DNA of 64,000 nt, from contig JAQJVL010001194.1 of the NCBI GenBank assembly GCA_035578905.1, positions 62,001-126,000 on the forward strand. The letters are read 5' to 3'. The notes beneath the pieces are model-generated. The model worked only from the letters and a program-made list of their open reading frames with translations, searched no databases and was not told the origin of the DNA. The position numbers were made by a program, and so were the translations under genes. Positions 11,776-20,640 of this stretch are shown piece by piece; position 1 is the first letter of the stretch, and the number at the start of each line of letters is the position of its first letter. This DNA is from Stictocephala bisonia. Its lineage: Eukaryota; Arthropoda; Insecta; Hemiptera; Membracidae.

Positions 11776-12452
11776 TGTAATTACGGCTAAGTAAAAGCTA
11801 GTATAAAATAAATTATTAATATAAAAAAAATAACAAATTTAACTAAATGTATTTGTTACTTATTTAATACTTCTATCTTTTCGATATCTTTTGTTTAATG
11901 AAATCAGTAGTTTAAACTTATAAGTAATTACTCTTGTTTTTCTTTGCTTTCATTTTGAGGAGTATATTTTGTTTTATTTAAAATGTAAAAATTGTCCTAG
12001 AAAAGTTCCCTATTTAACAAAAAACATCAAGTTGTTTAGTTGTAGTTAATTATGTTCGGCCAAATTAGGAGAGATCATTTCAGTGAATAAAAATTACTAA
12101 ATAAAAATAGTTTTTAATTGGTTTTAATAATCAGTAAGTACATACTTTATTGAGTTTAAAGTATTGTTAAATTATTACCAACTGCTTGATACTCTCAAAT
12201 GAACAGCAAACTTTTTGATCATAATAAACAGTGAACTTGTTGCTTGTTTTGTTAATTTTGTATACTATACCATTAATAATGTTTTTTTAAATAAAAATAA
12301 TAAAAGAAACATGTTGGTGGTATTTTAAATTGAAAATCGATTGACGTAAAATTTGTATACTGTTCACAAATAAGACATTTAAAAATGACTCTAGAGATAT
12401 TTTAGTTAAAACAAAAAAATCTTTATTTACTTTTTCTTAGAGATGAAAAAGT
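11776..12452. other. AT-rich spacer
   Basis: No coding frame or repeat recognised. It ends at the 5' truncation point of the non-LTR fragment. Confidence 0.4.
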
Positions 12453-12857
12453 AGACTCCAAAAGAAGGCAGTCCGAATTATTGCAAATTTAATGAGCAGA
12501 GAGTCGAGCAAACCAATGTTCAAACAACTCAAGCTGTTGACTCTGCCTTGCTTGTATATTCTAGAAACAATTTTATATTGTATGTCCAAATGCAACCTGA
12601 TAAGGGGCAGTGACTTACATAATTATAATACTAGAGGCAAGGATGGCTACCGTACTAGGCAACACAGAACGGTAGTCTATCAAAACCTGCCCTCGCAGAT
12701 GGGTGTCAAATTAATTAACAGCTTACCTAAAGAAATTAAAATTGCTCCAGATTCAAAAATATTTAAGACCCGCTTGAGAGACATACTGTTGTCCCAGGCT
12801 TTTTACAGCGTCGGAGAGTTGCTAGCACATGACTGGGAGACCAACGTAATTGGCTAG
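12453..12857 (+). pseudogene. non-LTR retrotransposon RT, extreme C-terminal fragment
   Basis: The frame opens at about 12453 with RLQKKAVRIIANL, a hallmark just after the RT domain in Jockey/CR1-like LINEs. It continues with FKQLKLLTLPCLYILETILY, then HNYNTRGKDGYRTRQHRTVV, GVKLINSLPKEIK and LRDILLSQAFYSVGELL, which are the usual C-terminal motifs before the stop (TAG, 12855-12857). The open region is about 134 codons with no interruption, but everything upstream (endonuclease, RT palm) is missing, so it is a truncated copy. A TGA lies in frame at 12444-12446, just outside the homology. The clade is uncertain. Confidence 0.85.
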
Positions 12858-13072
12858 ACACATCCCGTTGACTGTTGTGGGAGTTTCAAACACTATAGGT
12901 AGATTTGTGTGAATGCCCTCCTTGTATGTATGTTTGTGTGTATTTATTTTTATGAATGATTGGTTAAATTAAAGCCTTAGGTTAATTAATTTTAATACTG
13001 ACGTTAGCGATACAATATCTTTTATATTGTTCATGCAATAAAGGATTTATTATTATATTATTATTATATATT
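12453..13072 (+). mobile_element. 5'-truncated LINE with ATT-rich 3' tail
   Basis: After the stop codon at 12857 comes about 180 bp of 3' UTR, then GCAATAAAGGATTTATTATT and a degenerate (ATT)n run to about 13072. This ending is typical of arthropod Jockey/CR1-like LINEs. A short minus-strand open frame at 12982-13167 overlaps the tail and is not a gene. Confidence 0.75.
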
Positions 13073-13330
13073 TTGAAAAATCTTGTATCGCAATGGAATA
13101 GTAAACTATTTGACTTTGCTTCCAAACTGTTAGAAATATCTTTAATATAAATATATTCTTGATTCAAAGTAACTGTATACTACCTAGATATATGATGTAG
13201 GATTCTTTACCTGATAATTAAAACAACAATACCCTGTCTACTTGCTGAATATCAGTTATTCAGGTGTTTATTTTTGTAAAATGAAATGAACATTTTCAAT
13301 TTATTACATCAAAATCACTCTTTTGACTCA

Positions 13331-13532
13331 ATTTAAAAAAGAAAAAAAATCATATGGAGTGTTAGATGATTCAAACAAAGGAAGGGATGCAATCAGGGGA
13401 GCAGCGACTCGTAGCGCGAAGTCTGCAAGATAAGGGAGATTTGGTACAAATGTTGTGTGCTGACGAAGCTTGCTTTCTTTATCTGGAATCTGCACCATTG
13501 TTTGAGTTACTTCATTTCTTTCAAACAATCTA
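13331..13532 (-). repeat. dispersed repeat family A, copy 3 (reverse)
   Basis: Reverse-oriented copy of the family at 8518-8712. Here the shared frame is the longest: from a minus-strand ATG at 13528 it reads MVQIPDKESKLRQHTTFVPN, then LPYLADFALRVAAPLIASLP and LFE, for 66 aa to a TGA at 13328. The frame is open through the GATAAAGAAA and CTTCGTCAG blocks because of indels relative to copies 1 and 2. Whether this is a relic of coding sequence or chance is unresolved. Confidence 0.7.
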
Positions 13533-14025
13533 TTTTAGATCTTCCATAATTTTTATAGAAATAGTGAATATTTGCTGGAATACGTTTGATATAAACAGTT
13601 AGAATTTCTTAACTAAAAATTAAATTCTGTTTTCTGAGGCATCATATAAAATACTATTTCTAACAGATTTGTTACTGATTTCAGTAAACATTGAGTCAAA
13701 ACTTAGCAAAGAAACATATGATACATGCAGTATCATATATTAAATGCTAGAACTATATGTCTATAGATGTGTATACTATCCTACTGGTTAACTAAAATGA
13801 TACCAGATTAAATAGATAACTTACAAGATATCTTATGATATCATTGCGTGTTTACTCACGTGTTCTTGTATGAGTTCCATCCGAGATTTTTTTTTTAAGT
13901 TAAAAAACGTATATTTACGGTAATCCTGCTAGCATAGTTATATCCGACAAGAATACAAAACATTCCAAACATTACAGTATAATACGGATGATGTTAAACT
14001 TAGTCATTTAGTCAAAATCTTTTAA

Positions 14026-14076
14026 CGCTTTATGAAGTCATCAGTTAACACTTTTAACTGATGACTTCATAAAGCG
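14026..14076. repeat. perfect 23-bp inverted repeat at the PLE 5' boundary
   Basis: The left arm 14026-14048 (CGCTTTATGAAGTCATCAG + TTAA) is the exact reverse complement of 14054-14076, with a 5-nt loop CACTT. The right arm encodes LTDDFIK of the PLE frame, so the left arm is an inverted copy of the element's first 23 retained bases. It marks the truncation junction. Confidence 0.9.
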
Positions 14077-15634
14077 CCTCAAAGTCATGAACCCCCAAGC
14101 TCCCGTGTTACGTGGGCTGCCTAAGATCCATAAGGAAGGCGTCCCGGTCAGACCACTTGTTAATTATATTTCGGCACCTTCATACAATATTGCAAAACAT
14201 CTCGAAACCCTATTAAAGACTCACATTAAACTGAATAAAAATTACAGTTTAAAGAACTCTTATGAATTAATAAAGGATATGCAACATATTGAAGTAAAAG
14301 CACACCACACTATTGCATCTTTTGACGTAATGAATTTGTACACCAATGTACCAGTTGATGAGACCATAACTATTGTGTCGAAACATTTAGAAAAATCAGA
14401 TCTTTTACCTGAAGCGATAAGTGAATTAATAGCCCTATTGAAAGAAGTGCTGAAACAAAATTACTTTACTTTCGATAACAAAATTTTCCACCAACCTGAT
14501 GGCTTAGCGATGGGTTCTCCATTGTCCGGGTTTTTGTCTAATATTTATCTTAACCACATAGAAACAAATTACATCATGTCAGACCAAAATAAATACGCAG
14601 ATAAAATAATATTTTACCGTAGATATGTGGATGACACTATCATAATATACAACGGGAACACTAGACAGCTCAACTTTCTTCATAAATATTTAAACAAATT
14701 AGCACCTAAGCTGAAATTTACCCTCGAAACTGAAAATAATAATAAACTAAACTTTTTAGACCTGACCATACATAAAAACAATAATAACTTACAATTCAGT
14801 ATTTATAGAAAGCCCACCACAAATGATCAAACCATACACGCAAGCTCATACCATCCTCACTCTCAGAAAATGGGGGCATACAACTCCTTGGTGCATAGAT
14901 TGTTGAATGTTCCGTTGAGCATCGAACATTACAATAAAGAGGTTGCCATAATAAAACATATTGCCATTGTTAATGGTTATAATAGTAGCATCGTGGACAA
15001 ATTAATTGCTAAACACAAGAATAAAAAATCTAATGATGTTATATCACCTAATAATAGCACAGCCATTAATCCTGTTAGATATATCACTGTTGAATACAGT
15101 CATAACATACAAAATAGCCTGCATAAACAGTTGAAGGAACACAATATTAAAATAGCCTTTAAAACTTCAAATAGAACAAAAAACGTTCTTAACAGGAATA
15201 AAAACCAATTAAATAAGTATGAAAAAACTGGAATTTACAAGTTGAAATGCGCTGAATGTCCAAGTATTTATATTGGCCAAACCGGACGAAGATTTATTAC
15301 CAGATTCAAGGAACACCTACCCAACCCTAAATTAGATAAACAAAAATCGACATTTGGACAACATTTATTTGATCACAATCATTCGCTTGAGGCAATGGAC
15401 AATAGTTTGGATATCTTACATGTATGCAGTAAAGGAAGAAAGATGGACACGCTTGAAGAATTCGAGATTTACAAAGCATTTAAAAATAACAATATTAACG
15501 AATTCATCATAAATGATAAGCTACAATTTAATTCAAATGTAATCTTCAATGGCCTCATTAATGGATTTAACTCAAGTCACCACAGATCAGCTGTTCTCTG
15601 CCAAACTGATAACAACAAGAACACGCCTGGTTAG
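14054..15634 (+). CDS. Penelope-like element RT with GIY-YIG endonuclease (5'-truncated)
   Basis: Numbered from the ATG at 14087. The frame continues in frame upstream to 14054 (LTDDFIKRLKV), so the true N-terminus is missing. RT landmarks: LRGLPKIHK at 8-16; FDVMNLYTN at 79-87, with catalytic Asp80; DGLAMGSPLSGFLSNIYL at 138-155; and YVDD at 180-183, with the catalytic Asp pair. LNFLDLTIH (221-229) and YRKPT (240-244) follow, as in other PLEs. A linker leads to a C-x2-C knuckle (Cys388, Cys391) and the GIY-YIG nuclease: GIY 382-384, YIG 395-397, RRFITRFKEH 401-410, and Glu459 in the LEEFEIYK region. Known PLE proteins nick the target and prime reverse transcription there. The 526-aa frame has no stops or frameshifts, so the copy looks young, but it lacks the N-terminal region and is probably not autonomous. 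Confidence 0.95.
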   Translation, partial: LTDDFIKRLKVMNPQAPVLRGLPKIHKEGVPVRPLVNYISAPSYNIAKHLETLLKTHIKLNKNYSLKNSYELIKDMQHIEVKAHHTIASFDVMNLYTNVPVDETITIVSKHLEKSDLLPEAISELIALLKEVLKQNYFTFDNKIFHQPDGLAMGSPLSGFLSNIYLNHIETNYIMSDQNKYADKIIFYRRYVDDTIIIYNGNTRQLNFLHKYLNKLAPKLKFTLETENNNKLNFLDLTIHKNNNNLQFSIYRKPTTNDQTIHASSYHPHSQKMGAYNSLVHRLLNVPLSIEHYNKEVAIIKHIAIVNGYNSSIVDKLIAKHKNKKSNDVISPNNSTAINPVRYITVEYSHNIQNSLHKQLKEHNIKIAFKTSNRTKNVLNRNKNQLNKYEKTGIYKLKCAECPSIYIGQTGRRFITRFKEHLPNPKLDKQKSTFGQHLFDHNHSLEAMDNSLDILHVCSKGRKMDTLEEFEIYKAFKNNNINEFIINDKLQFNSNVIFNGLINGFNSSHHRSAVLCQTDNNKNTPG

Positions 15635-15821
15635 CACAACGACTTGTCTCGTCCAGTACTGCAGACAAAGTGATGCGTGCGTACCATACAGTCATGACTG
15701 GCCCGTCGTTAGTGTTCGTCCGTGCGAGTTTAAGTGTATTAATTATGTATATGTACTTTGTGTTTGTGTAATTTTATCTTGTGACTAAACCTATTAGGTG
15801 GATTGATCTTCACTCGATGAC

Positions 15822-15859
15822 CAGCTGAGGATGCCGTACTTACGGTGAAACATGTTCTG
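15822..15859 (+). ncRNA. hammerhead-ribozyme-like core in the PLE 3' UTR
   Basis: CTGAGGA (15825-15831, fitting CUGANGA) and GAAA (15847-15850) flank a stem II of CCGT/ACGG with an ACTT loop, extendable by one G-U pair. One U between CUGANGA and the stem is left unpaired. Stem I is CAG (15822-15824) with CTG (15857-15859). AACATGTT (15849-15856) is a palindrome, giving a two-base-pair stem III in one molecule or a longer one in a dimer, with a GTT cleavage triplet. It lies about 190 bp after the RT stop codon, where PLE terminal repeats carry hammerheads. Function is inferred. Confidence 0.5.
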
Positions 15860-15905
15860 AATTTTATACTATTCACACAGGAGCTGTACGACGGAATAAG
15901 TAAGT

Positions 15906-16844
15906 AATTTTCTCTTACAATTTGATTGAACAGCTCAGGGGCTAAATAATGTATATGAAATCTCAACATATAATTCAGTCAGCCACTATTTTATCTATTC
16001 AGTGAACAAGTAATATTCAATTAATAGCACGAAAAAAATTAAAATTTTAAAACCCCATACGACTATTAACGTGTACTTGAACAAGTTTATTAATTTAGCA
16101 TAAATTACGAGTTTTAAATATTTTGTGGACATTTACAATGAAGATACAGACGAACTCGAAACGATTTTTACATATTTAAATTATATATGTTCTATTCACC
16201 ATATAATACAGTTTACTCTAGATTATTATATTTAAACTATTTACTTACAATATTGTTGTATTTTAGACACGCAATTAAAATTCTTAAAAATAAGAATTTT
16301 AATTGCGTATATCCAAATGTATTTTCTTTAATAAACTGTAGTACTGAAATATAAATACAATGTATCATTAGCTATTAAAAATATTCCTAGTTTTCATTTG
16401 ACACTTAAATAGATGTTTCTTAAATGATCTACGCGTGTTTGATGTATTTAATTCAACATCCACTAATATAAAAAACGTTTATCTAGTGTTCTGGTATTTA
16501 AGAACTTAATCAAAACTGCAATACAATAATCATATGATATGTAATATTTCTTTGAATACATTTTATTTTAGAAGAACTGTTCCCTTAGTACATATCAGCG
16601 AGAAAGTGTCACTTCAGTCTGTGTTCTTTCATAAGAGCTTACGTCTGCTTCAGACTATATTACATTTTCCCTGCATATCTTTCCTGACATTGCTGTAACA
16701 AATGGAGGTAATAATATGTTTATAAAATATTTACAGCCAGATCTGTACTGTCATAATAAATTGTAAAATGTAATATTAAGTTAAATGATTTACAATATTT
16801 ATGACATATAATATTTATGAAATGTACTTTACGCTAACGGCTTC
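15906..16844. other. AT-rich sequence containing a perfect 18-bp hairpin
   Basis: No gene recognised. At 16269-16308 an 18-bp arm, ACGCAATTAAAATTCTTA, is followed after an AAAA loop by its exact complement. There is no flanking element structure, so it may be a recent fold-back duplication. Confidence 0.7.
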
Positions 16845-16975
16845 TGGATTCTGCAGATGACACGTTGATTATGAAATGAGGAGAGGGAGGGTAATGAGGG
16901 ATAATGTCAACCCCAGTGTTTTCTTTGTTCTATAGGTGCCATGATTAAGTGTCTAATAGTAGAACATCTTGGTTA
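16845..16975 (+). repeat. dispersed repeat family B, copy 1
   Basis: It shares with 23051-23178 the order TGCAGATGACA, ATTATGAAATGA, GAGAGGG, AATGTCAACCCC / TATTGTCAACCCC, CTTTGTTCTAT / CTCTGTTCATT and AAGTGTCTAAT. Purine-rich in the middle, non-coding, about 125 bp. Confidence 0.6.
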
Positions 16976-18559
16976 ACTCTCCTAGAAGCTATAAATATAT
17001 ATTTACTCTATTTTTCAAAAACATTTCTTATAAAATTAAACTAATTAAAATAAAAATTAAACTTATTGTTGTAAAAATTTTAAGTGATATATTTTATCCT
17101 ATGTGTGTATAAGTGATATACACACACGGTGGTCATTCAATGCTTACCTCAACATATTTCACTCAATTCACCTCGCGTATTTTAACTTTTAAAGCATTTT
17201 TATATACATTTTGAACCCCCTAAAAACATTACAGCCGAAAAGTAAAATATTTTTACTTAGTGATACCACGTTTATATATCAAATGAATCGAACCGTATTT
17301 AAGAAGGAAGTTCTGAAGAAATCTACTGTATCCTGTAGCTATGCATTATACGTTCTCTGCTGTTAGCAAATACACTCCTTCCAAGTGGAATGGTTTAATT
17401 AGTGATAACGCTTGAATATGTCTAAAATATGCCAATAAACACAACATTTAAACATTTTTCGACCAACATTATTCTTAAATTAATGCATTTGTAGGGTTAC
17501 TATAATGTTTGAATTTTATTTGCTTTATTTTTTTACTGAAGGATTGGTTATATGTACTGGGAGTTATTACAACTCATATGAATGTAACGTAAATTGTAAT
17601 TTTCAATACGATCATGATACAATTGATCAACGTATTAATTTCACTTTGCCAATGACATTAAATACGTTATAAAACTAGATAATCATGATTCTCACTCGAT
17701 CACTTTGCTAGTTATTATGAACCGTTACTACCAACTAAAATACTGTAAGATGCCCCTTTTGATGTATTACATATGAGTTGTAATAAAATAACACGTAACA
17801 CTGTAAAACAAATTATCAAGCTATAACCTTAAAAATTGTAATACAAATTCTATTTACTCTTGTGGAGGTTTTGAGCATATAAATTCAAGTGTTTTGTAAA
17901 TTTATATACAGTGTGTAATCATCGGAGCTCCTTCTGTTGGTATGAAAAAAATGTATTTTAGTAATTATCATACATTTGGAATTTAGTTGTATGTATGATA
18001 CAAAATTTGCTAAACAATTGTGCATGCAATCTGAGAAATCATTCTACTCTAAAATTATTTATTGTTATTGTATATTGCATCTTAAAATTAATCTGACTTG
18101 AAAGATGTTAAAGCAGTTAGGTTGGTATTGTAAGGATATACTTAATTTTCCACTGTTCAAGATGTAAAGGTCAATTAAATATGACTGTATTTAATTTAAA
18201 TTGTTATTAAAGATAAAATAATAATATTAATTTATGAATTTGAACTTACAATTATAGTGTGAAAGTTTGCTGTTAACCATATTTTTATATGATGTTTATG
18301 CTTTAAAATTTAAACTTTTAAAAACTCACCGTCAATAATTAAATTTTACTAAACACAATGTTCTAAAAGTTGTGATGATCAATAAGTTAATAAATTTGTT
18401 TACAATCATAACCCTCCTTTTAAACAATATTTAGGAAATATTACTTGTTTTATACACTTTCTAAATACTTATTACACGCAGCATTAAAAAAATTAAATAA
18501 GTAAACATAGTAATTTTATTCTTACAAAATATTTCCTGTAAGATAAGACAAATGTTTAC
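16976..18559. other. AT-rich sequence, nothing recognised
   Basis: No supported gene. A short hairpin GTGTGTAT/ATACACAC lies near 17103-17126. Confidence 0.4.
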
Positions 18560-18735
18560 GTGGAGGGGAATGATGTAGAAAGTGCAATCGATATTGGCAA
18601 GATACAAGAAACGTAAGGGGAGCTTCGTCAGCGAACATTTTTGCTATCTCCCTTATCTTGGAGGCAATGCGTTACGTCTCACTGCGGTAAGCCTGATTGG
18701 ATTTCCAATTTTTTTGAACTCTCAGACCCTTATTT
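18560..18735 (+). repeat. dispersed repeat family A, copy 4 (degraded)
   Basis: It retains AAGGGGAGCTTCGTCAGCGA, ATCTCCCTTATCTTGGAGGC and GCCTGATTGGATTTCC with small deletions. The frame open in the other copies is shifted here, so this copy is the most decayed. Confidence 0.65.
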
Positions 18736-20094
18736 CTATCAACTTTACGATAAATTGTTAGTCTTTATTTTGTCATGAGACGCATATATACAATTTCTTT
18801 ATTTTTTCCGTTAATTGCTTTCAAAGAGAGTGATAAAACTAGAACGACGTCCACCTCTTACCTAGCCAAAACCTCTTCAATGATTCAATATTTTTATTTG
18901 TCCTATTTTCTGTCCTGTTAAGACTTACTTCCTAATCAAATTCAATATCTATAACCTGTTCTCTACATCCATGCATGTATTTCTTCTATTGAAATTTAAA
19001 ATTTTTAATGTCCTCCTGAGTTTTTATCCAGTTTCCAAGTTACTTGAGTTAATATATTAAAAACATTTTTTATAATTTTACCTTCGATTTTATGTGAAAG
19101 TGTCCACAAAGGTTTAGGAATTTTTCTTAGATGCTGATAATTTTTCATTCTTCTAACAGTTCAAAACTATTATTGAAACATAAAAAACGAATGACAACGC
19201 TCTTACAGTTGCACATTAGTAAAAAAGAAAATCATCTTTAGGTTTTTTTTTTTTATTATACAGGGTGAGGTAGACAAGTATGTATACCGGGTGAAGGGTT
19301 AGAAAACAGCACATGGTGAGTCCATTAAATATAGTTTAATCAAAATCTATGTACAGTGTCTTCCAAATCTAAATATCGAGGGTTTGAATTTCGAAACCTT
19401 TAATTGTAAACATATCAGGTACTATCAAATTAACATTGAAGGTGAGAGATAATCCCTTTTGAAATGTCAGTGTTAAATACGTAAGCTAATACTTAACCAG
19501 GCCGATTGCATTCATATTATATAATTTACTTTATAATTGTAAATCTTAATTTGTTGGAGTAGTAAACAATGATCTGAATTCCTTAGAATTGCAATATCTA
19601 TAATAATTAATGGTAAGGTAATATATTATGAAAAACATGAATGCAGCTCATATGTTGTAGTTGAGATACAAGTGTAAATTCACGTTTAGACTACATTATT
19701 ACATGGAGTTACATTTAAGTAGAAAAACTAGGTTAAGCACTGTAAATGTCCCATATTTAAGGTAGCAGGAACTAGAATGGTAGAACAGCTTAATGATTAT
19801 GTTCTCTTTATTTAAATGTTATTGTAGCGAAACAAAATATTCATAATATTTTATCATTGTTGTATATCTTAAAAAATAAAATACACAACCACTTGAATAA
19901 GATTAGCAAAGAACTTCATACAGAAGCGTTGGTTGAGAAAAAGGGAGAATTACTTACATACGTTTTTGTGCTAAATTAATTAAAATATATAAGAAATAAC
20001 AATGCTGCTAAGAATTAGTTGCCTATAAAATAAAATACAAAATTGAATAATAGTTTATTATTGTGCACTTCTATATTGACTTACAATTATTCGT
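18736..20094. other. AT-rich sequence, nothing recognised
   Basis: No supported coding frame or repeat match within the window. Confidence 0.4.
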
Positions 20095-20640
20095 TTTTAC
20101 TTTCTCCCATATACGTTAGCATAGATAAAGTATTGAAATCGAAAAAAATAATTTTTTTGTTCAAGTTGTTCTAAATATCCATTTTAGGGTCACCTGAACC
20201 CAAAAAGTGTTTTTTCGGAACATTTTTTTTTACGTCTGTCCGTTTGTGCTTGTGTCTGTTTGTATGTGCACTTCGCTGGAAACCAAACAGATGGAATGAT
20301 TGTAAAGAAATTTAGTATGTAGGTGTATTTTGCCAATCTCTCCAGATCATTTTTATTTATTTTTCTGTTGAATTTTTTTTTTATGCAGAAAAACATACAA
20401 CAATGGAATTTTCTCACAAACTGCTCTAAATTTTAATTAAATTTTTAGGAAATATGTAAATCAAAATTAAAGGTAATTTAATAATATTCGCATGCCTCTA
20501 ACTTGACTAGTTTTTTAGTTATGACAAAAAAAAACATATTCGGGATTCAAACTGGTAATTTTTTAAGTTTCGAGATTTTAGTGCTCAATATTGGGGAAGG
20601 TTGGTGCCAATTATCCATAACCATTTATTTAAAAGCACAT
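20095..20640 (+). repeat. dispersed repeat family F, copy 2
   Basis: The fullest forward copy. It runs TTTTTACTTTCTCCCATATA, CATAGATAAAGTATTG, ATCCATTTTAGGGTCACCTG, CTGTCCGTTTGTGCTTGTGT, GTGCACTTCGCTGGAAACCA, TTTAGTATGTAGGTGTATTT, CTAACTTGACTAGTTTTTTA and GGGATTCAAACTGGTAATTT to a CCAATTATCC end. The short open frames at 20190-20819 lie in or overlap this repeat and are not genes. Confidence 0.7.

Larger units (their letters stand above)
14026..15905 (+). mobile_element. Penelope-like retroelement, 5'-truncated
   Basis: Comprises the boundary hairpin, the RT/GIY-YIG frame and about 270 bp of 3' UTR with a hammerhead-like core at 15822-15859. The 3' limit is estimated from where the moderately GC-rich UTR gives way to AT-rich sequence, near GGAATAAGTAAGTAATTTTC. 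No second full terminal repeat (pLTR) was found upstream. The core at 11.26 kb is too diverged and too distant to be its partner. Confidence 0.8.

Noticed and set aside
15549..15788. 79-codon frame overlapping the PLE frame
   Set aside because: Alternate frame of the RT C-terminus and 3' UTR; a shadow.
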